Positions 1-7,653 of a stretch of 64,000 nucleotides of DNA are shown here, one piece after another. Each line of letters opens with the position of its first letter. Position 1 is the stretch's first letter. Source of the DNA: Poseidonibacter lekithochrous (GTDB lineage: Bacteria > Campylobacterota > Campylobacteria > Campylobacterales > Arcobacteraceae); assembly GCF_018861145.1 (NCBI RefSeq), contig NZ_JAHKQT010000017.1, positions 1-64,000 of the forward strand, written 5' to 3'. The notes below the pieces were generated by a model. The model did not search any database, had not been told where the DNA came from, and was given only the letters and a program-made list of their open reading frames with translations. The position numbers were made by a program, and so were the translations under genes.

Positions 1-169
1 GATATATAGTTCATGGTTTTTGTTTCCTTTTAAAATGATATTTTTAAATTATGTGAATTATAACAAAAATAAAAAATTGATACAATCCAGATATTGCTAA
101 ATTATTCTTATTAATTAATGTGATATACTTCTTTTATTAAAAAATGTAACATTATAATAAGGCTAGATA

Positions 170-799
170 ATGATTGAAACAACACAACTATTACTTTTTA
201 TAGGAGCATCTTTTCTTTTATGTCTTGCACCTGGACCTGATAATATTTATGTATTAACACAAGGTATTACTAAGAGTAAAAAAGCTGCTATCGTAACAAC
301 TTTAGGACTATGTTCAGGATTAATCATCCATACAAGTGCCGCAGCATTAGGTATTTCTGTGATTTTTCAAACATCTGAAATGGCTTTTAATATTGTAAAG
401 TATGCGGGAGCTGCTTATTTAATTTATATTGCATATCAAGCTTTTAAACATAGAAATGAAGTTTTAGATTTAACAGTTCAAAACTCAAGTAGTGAATTAA
501 AAAAGCTTTTTGTAAAAGGATTTATTATGAATATTTTAAATCCTAAAGTTTCTATTTTCTTTTTAGCTTTTCTACCTCAGTTTGTAAATACGCAAGAGGG
601 AAATGTACCAATGCAAATGATAATTTTAGGAATAATTTTTATGATTATGACAATTATTGTTTTTTCAAGTATTGGAATTGCTTCAAATATGTTAAGTTCT
701 AAACTTTTAGAAAAGCCAAATATTGTAAAATATATGAATATATTAACATCTTTTGTTCTTTTAAGTTTAGGACTTAAATTAGCATTATCTCAAAGATAA
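170..799 (+). CDS. LysE/RhtB-family amino-acid exporter
   Basis: A 209-residue inner-membrane protein of the LysE/RhtB family, which exports amino acids or their analogues. The family signature A-P-G-P-D-N is at residues 20-25, directly after the first hydrophobic segment. About six hydrophobic stretches cover most of the length, and the size is normal for the family. The ATG follows AAGG at a good distance (aaggctagataATG). It stands alone on the plus strand, and a strong intrinsic terminator overlaps its stop codon, so it is probably monocistronic. The substrate (lysine, threonine, homoserine lactone or other) cannot be told from sequence. Confidence 0.9.
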   Translation: MIETTQLLLFIGASFLLCLAPGPDNIYVLTQGITKSKKAAIVTTLGLCSGLIIHTSAAALGISVIFQTSEMAFNIVKYAGAAYLIYIAYQAFKHRNEVLDLTVQNSSSELKKLFVKGFIMNILNPKVSIFFLAFLPQFVNTQEGNVPMQMIILGIIFMIMTIIVFSSIGIASNMLSSKLLEKPNIVKYMNILTSFVLLSLGLKLALSQR

Positions 800-810
800 T
801 GCTTCATTTT
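781..810 (+). terminator. Intrinsic terminator of the LysE-type gene
   Basis: A perfect 9-bp stem (AGCATTATC / GATAATGCT) with loop TCAAA is followed by TCATTTT. The stem includes the last codons and the stop of the exporter gene, so the terminator begins inside the coding region. Confidence 0.8.
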
Positions 811-818
811 AATCAGTA

Positions 819-1145
819 TTAATTTACCTCATCACTATAAACTGCAACATTAAAATCTTTTACTAGTCCATCTTCATCAACACAGTGTTTTTGAAAGAAG
901 TCGGTAATATATTTTTTATTACAATGAAGTTCAAAAGCCTCTTTTGATTCCCAAATCTCATTAAAAACTATAGGAAAAGATTTTCCCATAGCATTTGGAT
1001 GTGATATATGCTTTGTCACAATATATTGTACACAGCCATCTTCTCTTGTAGTTTTTGGCTCTAAAGCTTGAAGTACTTCTAATAACTCTTGTTCTTTATT
1101 TTCTTTTGCTTCAAATGAAGCTATACAATATATTTTTTTAGACAT
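819..1145 (-). CDS. Antibiotic biosynthesis monooxygenase (ABM)-fold protein
   Basis: A 108-residue protein resembling the ABM/YgiN family of small ferredoxin-like-fold proteins, which act as quinol or aromatic monooxygenases or as unclassified dimeric barrels. The N-terminus (IYCIASFEAKENKEQELLEV) and the central stretch with a Glu-x-Trp motif (FNEIWESKEAFELH) fit the pattern. The ATG shares one base with the stop codon of proA (TAATG), so the two are translationally coupled in one operon. No specific substrate can be assigned, and the pairing with proline synthesis may be only positional. Confidence 0.7.
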   Translation of the reverse strand: MSKKIYCIASFEAKENKEQELLEVLQALEPKTTREDGCVQYIVTKHISHPNAMGKSFPIVFNEIWESKEAFELHCNKKYITDFFQKHCVDEDGLVKDFNVAVYSDEVN

Positions 1146-2377
1146 TATCTTACTTGACCTTTTCCATAAATTTTATATTTAAATGTTGTTAAATCACTAA
1201 TTCCCATAGGACCACGTGAGTGAAGTTTATTTGTAGAAATACCAACTTCAGCACCTAAACCAAAAGCTCCACCATCAGTAAATCTTGTACTTGCATTTGC
1301 ATATACACAAGCTGCATCGACATAATCTAAGAATTTATTTACAACAGTATAGTTTTCACTTAAAATTGATTCAGAATGCCCAGAACCATACAGAGCTATA
1401 TGATCAATTGCTTCATCTACATTTTTAACTACTTTAATATTTAAAATATTTGCTAAGTATTCTGTATTGTAATCATCTTCTGTTGCAATCTTCACATCAA
1501 TATATTTTGCTGTTTCTTCACACCCTTTCAATACCGTTTCATGTTCTGTAAATGCATCATATAATCCTGGAAGTATATATGCTGCAATTTCTTCATGTAT
1601 TAAAAGTGTCTCCATTGCGTTACAAACACCTGGTCTTTGACATTTTGCATTAATTGCAATATCAATGATTTTATTATGAGCAGCATCTTTATCAACAAAA
1701 ATATGACATAAACCTTTATCATGTTTAATTACTGGAACTGATGAGTTTTCACTAACATACTTAATTAATGCTTCTCCCCCACGAGGTACAATTAAATCAA
1801 CATATTTATCTTGTTTAATTAAATTAGCAACTCCTTCTCTTGTATAATCAGGTAATAATGAAATGGCTTGTTCTGGTAGCTTATTTGCTTCTAATACTTG
1901 TTTTAAAACATTAGCAATTGCTTTATTTGAATAAGCAGCCTCTTTTCCACCTTTTAAAACACAAACATTTCCACTTTTAAAACAAAGGGCTGCTGTATCA
2001 CTTGTAACATTTGGACGGCTTTCATAAATAATACCAATTACACCAATTGGAACTGCTATTTTTTGGATATTTAATCCATCTTCTGTAATCCAACCCTCAA
2101 GAGTTTTTCCAACTGGCTCTTTTTGATCAGCGATTTGTCTTATAGCTAAAGCCATATCTTCAACTCTTTGTTGTGTTAATAATAATCTATCAAGTAAGGC
2201 ATTACTTAGATTATTTAATGTTCCTTCACTCATATCTTTATTGTTATGTTCTAATATATAATCGCTGTGTGCTATTAAAGCGTCTGCCATTTCTCTTAAA
2301 ACTCTATTTTTTGTATGAGTATCTAGGTTTGCAATAGTTCGGCTAGTTTTTTTTGCCTCTTCTAAAAATTTCTGCAT
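1145..2377 (-). CDS. proA: Glutamate-5-semialdehyde dehydrogenase
   Basis: Gamma-glutamyl phosphate reductase, the second step of proline synthesis from glutamate, using NADPH in the cytosol. The 410 residues match the family length. The catalytic-cysteine signature is present (KCQRPGVCNAMETLL), as are the IYESRPNVT segment and the C-terminal FGLGAEVGISTNKLHSRGP block. The start is supported by TAGGATAAATAAATG. proB is not adjacent in this window. The ABM-fold gene is cotranscribed downstream through a TAATG overlap. Confidence 0.95.
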   Translation of the reverse strand: MQKFLEEAKKTSRTIANLDTHTKNRVLREMADALIAHSDYILEHNNKDMSEGTLNNLSNALLDRLLLTQQRVEDMALAIRQIADQKEPVGKTLEGWITEDGLNIQKIAVPIGVIGIIYESRPNVTSDTAALCFKSGNVCVLKGGKEAAYSNKAIANVLKQVLEANKLPEQAISLLPDYTREGVANLIKQDKYVDLIVPRGGEALIKYVSENSSVPVIKHDKGLCHIFVDKDAAHNKIIDIAINAKCQRPGVCNAMETLLIHEEIAAYILPGLYDAFTEHETVLKGCEETAKYIDVKIATEDDYNTEYLANILNIKVVKNVDEAIDHIALYGSGHSESILSENYTVVNKFLDYVDAACVYANASTRFTDGGAFGLGAEVGISTNKLHSRGPMGISDLTTFKYKIYGKGQVR

Positions 2378-2457
2378 TTATTTATCCTATACTTTATTTA
2401 ATTAGTGTAATTATAGCGAATTTATTTTAATTGAGAATTTAGAGTTTTATTGATTTT

Positions 2458-2484
2458 AATATAAAGAGAAAAACTCTTTATATT
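2458..2484 (-). terminator. Hairpin at the 3' end of the acuI-like gene
   Basis: An 11-bp perfect inverted repeat (AATATAAAGAG / CTCTTTATATT) with a 5-base loop overlaps the stop codon of the minus-strand reductase gene. The U-tract is weak, so it may act as a terminator or as a 3'-end stabiliser. Confidence 0.5.
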
Positions 2485-3458
2485 TTTACTACATAACGTC
2501 CTACTGCTTTTCCAGCAAGTAATAGTTCATATGCATCTTTAATTTCTTCTAGTGATATTTCATTTGTAATATTATCTAATGTATTTATTTTCCATTTACT
2601 AGCAATCTTTTCCCAAGCAGCTTGTTTCTTTTCAAGTTTACACTCAACTGAATCAATACCAATTAATCTTACACCTCTTAAAATAAAAGGAAATACAGTT
2701 GTATTTAATTCATGAGATGATGTAAGGCCACAACAAGTTACTACACCATCATATTTTATATATTTTAATGCATTTGCTAAAATCTCTCCACCAACTGTAT
2801 CAATTACACCTGCATATCTTTCACTCATCATTGGTTTTTTTGATTCTTCATTAAATTTATCTCGAGGTATTACTTCTGCTGCTCCAATATTTTCTAAATA
2901 ATATGTTTTTTCTCTTTTTCCAGAAATAGCTACTACTGTAAATCCAATTTTATTTAGTATTGAAACGGCGATAGAACCTACTCCACCCGTAGCACCAGTT
3001 ACTAAAACTTCTCCTCCTTCAGGTGTTACGCCATTTTCTATTAGTTCATTTACACTTAAAGCTGCTGTTAATCCAGCTGTTCCAAATGTCATAATTTCTT
3101 TATCACTAATTGCATCTGGAATTCTAGCTACCCAAGAACTAGGTACTTTTACAAATTCGGCATGTCCACCATTTGTATTCATTCCCATATCATATCCTGT
3201 AACAAGTACCCTCTCCCCTACTTTAAATACATTACAATTTGATTCAGCTACTGTTCCTGCAACATCAATTCCAGTAATATGAGGAAAATTTCTTGTAACT
3301 CCTAGATTTCCTGCTGAACTTAATGCGTCTTTATAATTTAATGAAGAATAACTTACTTTTATTAGTACTTCATTTTCACCACATTTTGGTATTGCTACTT
3401 CTTTTATATCAGATTTAAATTCTCTATCAGCTATTTTTTCTACTACATATGCTTTCAT
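2478..3458 (-). CDS. acuI: YhdH/AcuI-family zinc-free quinone/acrylyl-CoA reductase
   Basis: A 326-residue medium-chain dehydrogenase/reductase of the YhdH/YhfP/AcuI subgroup. Characterised AcuI proteins reduce acrylyl-CoA to propionyl-CoA with NADPH and detoxify acrylate, for example from DMSP breakdown. Visible features are the N-terminal GroES-like domain (SYSSLNYKDALSSAGN), the GIDVAGTV block, and the nucleotide-binding GATGGVGSIAVSIL motif near residue 155. Catalytic zinc cysteines are absent, as expected for this subgroup. The gene is monocistronic, with 146 bases upstream. The family is clear; the substrate is inferred from relatives. Confidence 0.85.
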   Translation of the reverse strand: MKAYVVEKIADREFKSDIKEVAIPKCGENEVLIKVSYSSLNYKDALSSAGNLGVTRNFPHITGIDVAGTVAESNCNVFKVGERVLVTGYDMGMNTNGGHAEFVKVPSSWVARIPDAISDKEIMTFGTAGLTAALSVNELIENGVTPEGGEVLVTGATGGVGSIAVSILNKIGFTVVAISGKREKTYYLENIGAAEVIPRDKFNEESKKPMMSERYAGVIDTVGGEILANALKYIKYDGVVTCCGLTSSHELNTTVFPFILRGVRLIGIDSVECKLEKKQAAWEKIASKWKINTLDNITNEISLEEIKDAYELLLAGKAVGRYVVKI

Positions 3459-3604
3459 TTTAATTCCTTTAGTGATATTTATTTATATCAAAACTTTAGC
3501 TAAAATTCTTAAAAAGAACAAGAACTTACTTTTTAGAAATGTACTATCTAGAAAGATACTATAGAGTTAATTATGATAAAAAAGAAGATAAATGAGCCAT
3601 ATGT

Positions 3605-4300
3605 TTATTCATAGTTTTTTCTTTTTAGTAAAAAATAGATAATTATACTAATTCCTGATGAAGATAAAATGACTGACATTATCATAATCTGATATCTTAC
3701 AGCAATTAAGGGGTCAACTCCTGAAAGTATTTGTCCTGTCATCATACCTGGTAATGATACAAGTCCTACTGCTAATAAAGAGTTGATTTGAGGAATCATA
3801 CTTGCTTTAAAAGATATAGCTCTAGATTGAATAAAATTTTTATTTTTGGTGTATTCCATTTCAAAGCGTTCAATTCCTAAAGATAGGCTATTCATTATAT
3901 TTGCAAATAACATTCCTGCTATTGGTATTACATACTGTGGTATGTAAATATTTTCTAATTTTAATACAAATAGTATTATAATAACAAGGTGAAGAAGTCC
4001 TGAGATTCCAAGAGAAATAAATATTAATAAGTATTCGTATTTTGATTTGTTTTTTATATTTCTTCTTGCTATATATGTAGAGACTAACATCATAAATATT
4101 AGTATAAAAACTCCAAGTAAATAGTTTTTATTATCAAAAATATAAAGTAGAATATAACCAATTAGAAGTAGTTGGACAATCATTCTTATAGTTGAATTTA
4201 TTATTTCGTAGCTATTTTTAACCCATGATTTATAAAAATACCAAACAATAATTAATGGTAATACTAAATATAAAAGATTATAAAGCTCTATTGTTTTCAT
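3605..4300 (-). CDS. fetB: FetB-like (UPF0014) ABC transporter permease
   Basis: A 231-residue integral membrane protein of the UPF0014/FetB family. In Escherichia coli FetAB is an ABC exporter tied to iron homeostasis and peroxide resistance. About six or seven hydrophobic segments are visible, plus the conserved stretch PQINSLLAVGLVSLPGMMTG and a following Gln-Ile-Leu-Ser-Gly. The usual partner ATPase FetA is not next to it, so it is either an orphan or paired with an ATPase elsewhere. The likely Shine-Dalgarno sequence (CTAAGG) lies inside the 3' arm of a long inverted repeat just upstream. Confidence 0.8.
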   Translation of the reverse strand: MKTIELYNLLYLVLPLIIVWYFYKSWVKNSYEIINSTIRMIVQLLLIGYILLYIFDNKNYLLGVFILIFMMLVSTYIARRNIKNKSKYEYLLIFISLGISGLLHLVIIILFVLKLENIYIPQYVIPIAGMLFANIMNSLSLGIERFEMEYTKNKNFIQSRAISFKASMIPQINSLLAVGLVSLPGMMTGQILSGVDPLIAVRYQIMIMSVILSSSGISIIIYFLLKRKNYE

Positions 4301-4308
4301 GATTTTTT

Positions 4309-4341
4309 AATACCTTAGTTATAGTTTACAACTAAGGTATT
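4309..4341. repeat. 12-bp inverted repeat between gpsA and fetB-like gene
   Basis: Perfect arms AATACCTTAGTT (4309-4320) and AACTAAGGTATT (4330-4341) flank a 9-base loop. In the minus-strand transcript the second arm contains CTAAGG, the probable ribosome-binding site of the permease gene, and AAAAAA rather than a U-run follows. It therefore looks more like a translation-affecting hairpin than a classical terminator. Confidence 0.6.
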
Positions 4342-4351
4342 ATATCTTATG

Positions 4352-5251
4352 TTAAGAATTAAGTAAGTCTTTTAAACTATCTTGTGGACTTTTACCCTCA
4401 AGTATTAGTTTAACTTCATTTGCAATGGGTGTATAAATATCATGTTCTTTTGAAAGTTTTGATATTGCTTCTGATGTTTTAACACCTTCTGCTACTTCCC
4501 CTAATTCTTCAAGAATTTCATCTAACTTTTTATTTTTTGCAAGACCTAAGCCTACTCTATAGTTTCTACTCATTGGAGAACTAGCTGTCAAAAATAAATC
4601 TCCAGCACCACTTAATCCTAAAAATGTTGCTTCTTGAGCTCCAAATTTTTTACCAAATCTATGCATTTCTACTAAGCCTCTTGATATTAAAGAAGCCTGT
4701 GCATTTTTTCCTAAATGTAAACCTTCACAAATTCCACTTGCTATTGCTAATACGTTCTTATATGCACCTGCAACTTCTGCACCAATTACATCACTACTAT
4801 AATAAGTTTTTATAAATGTAGGAAAGAAAGGACTAAACTCATCATATAACTTCTTTGAAGTTGAATTTAATACTAAAGCACAAGGTAATCCTTGAATTAC
4901 TTCAGCTGCAAAAGAAGGCCCTGAAATAAAGCCAATATTAGAAGATGGAACATAGTCTGCATAAATTTCATTTAAGAACTCACCTGTATTTGCTTCAATA
5001 CCTTTTGAAGCTACTAAGACTTTTTGGTTTTTAAATATAAAGTTTTCTTTTAACCATAATTTTAATTGCTGTGCAGGGATTGCTATGATTAAATAATCAC
5101 AATTAAGTGCAGTATCTAAATCTATAAAGTTTTTAATATCTCTAGGAGTTCTTGAAGTTATGAAAGTTTTTTGATTTTGTGATAATGCATAATGAAGTGC
5201 TTGCCCCCATTTACCAGCTCCAATTACTGCGATTGTAGGTTTTATTGTCAT
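4352..5251 (-). CDS. gpsA: NAD(P)H-dependent glycerol-3-phosphate dehydrogenase
   Basis: A cytosolic enzyme that reduces dihydroxyacetone phosphate to sn-glycerol-3-phosphate for phospholipid synthesis. The 299 residues carry the nucleotide-binding G-A-G-K-W-G motif at residues 11-16, GPSFAAE, the catalytic-lysine region AYKNVLAIASG, and LSGAGDLFLT. I chose the start at 5251 because the ATG has an upstream purine-rich site. The longer in-frame start at 5296 would put the coding sequence through the gatB terminator. It follows gatB in the same direction but behind that terminator. Confidence 0.93.
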   Translation of the reverse strand: MTIKPTIAVIGAGKWGQALHYALSQNQKTFITSRTPRDIKNFIDLDTALNCDYLIIAIPAQQLKLWLKENFIFKNQKVLVASKGIEANTGEFLNEIYADYVPSSNIGFISGPSFAAEVIQGLPCALVLNSTSKKLYDEFSPFFPTFIKTYYSSDVIGAEVAGAYKNVLAIASGICEGLHLGKNAQASLISRGLVEMHRFGKKFGAQEATFLGLSGAGDLFLTASSPMSRNYRVGLGLAKNKKLDEILEELGEVAEGVKTSEAISKLSKEHDIYTPIANEVKLILEGKSPQDSLKDLLNS

Positions 5252-5285
5252 TTTCAAGCCTTTGATTCTATAGGTATTTGTAGTA

Positions 5286-5312
5286 ATAAAACCCATTTTA
5301 TATGGGCTTTAT
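5286..5312 (-). terminator. Terminator after gatB
   Basis: The 5-bp core stem CCCAT/ATGGG with a 5-base loop is flanked by A- and T-rich runs on both sides (TTTTATTA downstream in the minus direction). It sits between gatB and gpsA and also supports the downstream gpsA start. Confidence 0.65.
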
Positions 5313-5319
5313 TTTTTGT

Positions 5320-6744
5320 TTATGAAAGTCTTTGTTTTAGTAATTCATTTACTTTAGCAGGATTTGCAGTACCTTTAGAAGCTTTCATAGTTTGACCTAC
5401 AAAGAATCCAAATAGTTTATCTTTACCAGCTTTATATTGCTCTACTTTATCTTCATTTGCTGCAATTATACCATCAATTATTTCTAAAATAGCACCATCA
5501 TCTGATACTTGTTTTAATCCAAGTTTATCAATTGCAGCATCTACTTCTACATCATTTTGCATTAGGTAATCAAGTACTTCTTTAGCAGCTTTTCCTGAAA
5601 TTGTTCCATCTTCAATCGATTTTACAACTTGTGCTAATTTTTTAGCTTGAACTGGTGAAGTTTCTAATGTAATACCTTCAATTAATCTTGATGCTAATTC
5701 TACAGTTAACCAAGTAACTGCATTTTTACCACTAATTCCTTCTTTCATCATTTCATCAAAAAAGTTTGCCGTTTCAAGTGAAGCAGTTATAACTGATGCA
5801 TCATACTCTTTGATTCCAAAATCTTTTACAAATCTTTCTTTTTTCTCATCTGGTAGTTCAGGAATTTGTGAGTATTTCTCAAACATCTCATCTGTAACAA
5901 CTACAGGTAAAAGATCAGGATCTGGGAAATATCTGTAATCAGCAGCGTCTTCTTTCCCTCTCATTGATCTAGTCTCACCTGTATCAGCATCAAAAAGTCT
6001 AGTTTCTTGAACTATCTCAGTTGAATGAATACCATCTTCCCATGCTTCAATATGTCTATTTACTTCATAATGAATTGCTTTTTCAATAAATTTAAATGAG
6101 TTCATATTTTTAATTTCACATCTTGTATTAAGGTTTGTATCCCCTTTTGGACGAATAGAAACATTAACATCAGCTCTAAATGAACCTTCTTGCATATTGG
6201 CATCTGAAATACCTAAATATCGTACAATTGAATGAAGTTTTTTAAGGTATAAAATAGCTTCCTCTGCAGTTCTCATATCTGGTTCAGATACGATTTCAAG
6301 AAGTGGTGTTCCTGTTCTATTTAAATCTACTAAAGACTCATTTGCTGCATGTTTACTTTTACCTGCATCGTTTTCTAAGTGAGCTCGTGTTACTCCTATA
6401 GTTTTTTGACTTCCATCTGGAAAATCAATTACTAATTCACCAAGTCCTACAATTGGTACTTCAAATTGTGATATTTGGTATCCATTTGGTAAATCTGGAT
6501 AGAAGTAGTTTTTTCTATTAAAAATAGATTTTCTACTTATCTCTGATTTTAATGCAGTTCCTAACATAATAGATTTATGAACAGCTTCTTTATTTAATAC
6601 AGGAAGTGCTCCTGGTAATCCTAAACAAGTTGGACACACATTTGTATTTGGTTCTTCTCCAAAACTTGTTGCACAAGAACAAAATAGTTTAGATTTCGTA
6701 TTTAATTGTACGTGAACTTCTAAACCTATAATTACTTCAAACAT
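5320..6744 (-). CDS. gatB: Asp-tRNA(Asn)/Glu-tRNA(Gln) amidotransferase subunit B
   Basis: The tRNA-binding and kinase-like subunit of GatCAB, which converts mischarged Glu-tRNA(Gln) and Asp-tRNA(Asn) to the correct amide forms. The 474 residues match the family length. Visible are the N-terminal [20 protein letters not shown] with the zinc-binding CPTCLGLPG region, the phosphotransfer region, and the C-terminal Yqey/tail domain ([13 protein letters not shown]). The presence of GatB fits the non-discriminating aminoacylation typical of Campylobacterota. gatA and gatC are not in the window. The start follows AAAGGAAATAG, and the SurA-like gene lies only 11 bases downstream on the same strand's upstream side. 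Confidence 0.96.
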   Translation of the reverse strand: MFEVIIGLEVHVQLNTKSKLFCSCATSFGEEPNTNVCPTCLGLPGALPVLNKEAVHKSIMLGTALKSEISRKSIFNRKNYFYPDLPNGYQISQFEVPIVGLGELVIDFPDGSQKTIGVTRAHLENDAGKSKHAANESLVDLNRTGTPLLEIVSEPDMRTAEEAILYLKKLHSIVRYLGISDANMQEGSFRADVNVSIRPKGDTNLNTRCEIKNMNSFKFIEKAIHYEVNRHIEAWEDGIHSTEIVQETRLFDADTGETRSMRGKEDAADYRYFPDPDLLPVVVTDEMFEKYSQIPELPDEKKERFVKDFGIKEYDASVITASLETANFFDEMMKEGISGKNAVTWLTVELASRLIEGITLETSPVQAKKLAQVVKSIEDGTISGKAAKEVLDYLMQNDVEVDAAIDKLGLKQVSDDGAILEIIDGIIAANEDKVEQYKAGKDKLFGFFVGQTMKASKGTANPAKVNELLKQRLS

Positions 6745-6755
6745 CTATTTCCTTT

Positions 6756-7580
6756 CTATCTTATTATTTTTATATCAGCTGTTAATTTTTGTTTTTCAAA
6801 AAAATCTTTTAAATATTTTTTTTCTCTTAATGCCATTACTTCATTAAATACTTTATTTTTTACAACTTCAAAATCTAAAATATCAGTACCTTCTTTTTTA
6901 AGAATAAAAAGTGCATTGTACATTTTATTTGAAGTAAAAACTGGTGTAAAGCTATTTTCATCTGTATTATTTAGAAGATATTGCATTTGTGGATCTAATT
7001 GTTTAACTTCAAGAGTTAAAGGATTTCTTTGAACATCTTGAGGTACTAATAAAGGACTTTTAATCACTGCTAATAAAGATGATTTTTTATCTGTTAGATA
7101 TTGTACAACTTCAACAGTTTTTGCAGTTGTATAGTCCTTTTTATTGTTTTCATAATGTATTTGTAAATCTTCTTCAGTTGCTATTTTTAACTGACCTTGT
7201 ACTAATTTCTTTATTAGTTTTTGTCTTGTAACTACATTTTTTGTTTCTTCTTCAAATACAGAATAATCTGGATATTTTTGTCTTACAATTGATTTAAAAG
7301 CGAAAACATCCATATTATTAGATTTTGCTAGTTTCTCAACATAATCATTGACATCGAAAATATCAGCTGTTACATTATTCTTTTGAAGCAGTTGCTCATA
7401 TAAAATTTTATCAACAAGTAAGCTTACTGCTTGGTTTTTGTCAATTTTTTTTGCAACCATTAATTGGTCAATATCATATAGAGTAATTGGATCATCATTT
7501 ACAGTAAGTGCAACACCATTGATTACACCAGCAAATGATATACTTGAACATAGTAGTAATGTTAAAAATAATTTATACAT
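6756..7580 (-). CDS. SurA-like periplasmic chaperone / peptidyl-prolyl isomerase
   Basis: A secreted protein of 274 residues beginning MYKLFLTLLLCSSISFA, a clear Sec signal peptide, then GVINGVALTVNDDPITLYDI, the typical entry into a SurA N-terminal chaperone domain. An incomplete parvulin-like segment appears around residues 125-220, but I do not see a strong isomerase signature. It resembles the Cj1289-type SurA relative of Campylobacter, which helps outer-membrane protein folding. The start at 7580 has AAGGAATTATAATG and gives a proper signal peptide; the in-frame ATG at 7610 does not. It is the first gene of an operon with gatB. Confidence 0.78.
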   Translation of the reverse strand: MYKLFLTLLLCSSISFAGVINGVALTVNDDPITLYDIDQLMVAKKIDKNQAVSLLVDKILYEQLLQKNNVTADIFDVNDYVEKLAKSNNMDVFAFKSIVRQKYPDYSVFEEETKNVVTRQKLIKKLVQGQLKIATEEDLQIHYENNKKDYTTAKTVEVVQYLTDKKSSLLAVIKSPLLVPQDVQRNPLTLEVKQLDPQMQYLLNNTDENSFTPVFTSNKMYNALFILKKEGTDILDFEVVKNKVFNEVMALREKKYLKDFFEKQKLTADIKIIR

Positions 7581-7599
7581 TATAATTCCTTCATTTATT

Positions 7600-7640
7600 A
7601 AAACAGACATTTTACCGAAAAAATGGTAAATATCTGTTTT
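7600..7640 (-). terminator. Terminator after the D-lactate dehydrogenase gene
   Basis: The long stem AAAACAGACATTTTACC / GGTAAATATCTGTTTT (one wobble and one bulge) with an A/T loop ends in CTGTTTTAAT on the minus strand. It separates the lactate locus from the SurA-like gene. Confidence 0.75.
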
Positions 7641-7653
7641 GGCTAAAAAAGAA

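Noticed and set aside
1-14. Possible start of a divergent minus-strand gene (ATG at 14, AAAGGAAAC upstream)
   Set aside because: Only four codons are in the window, so there is nothing to support a coding call; positions 1-169 otherwise look intergenic.
1501-1540. Further parS-like sequence (CGTTTCATGTTCTG)
   Set aside because: The second half of the palindrome is missing, so it does not qualify as a ParB site.
3541-3564. Imperfect palindrome GTACTATCTAGAAAGATACTAT upstream of the acuI-like gene as a repressor operator
   Set aside because: One mismatch in short A/T-rich arms and no adjacent regulator gene; too weak to call.
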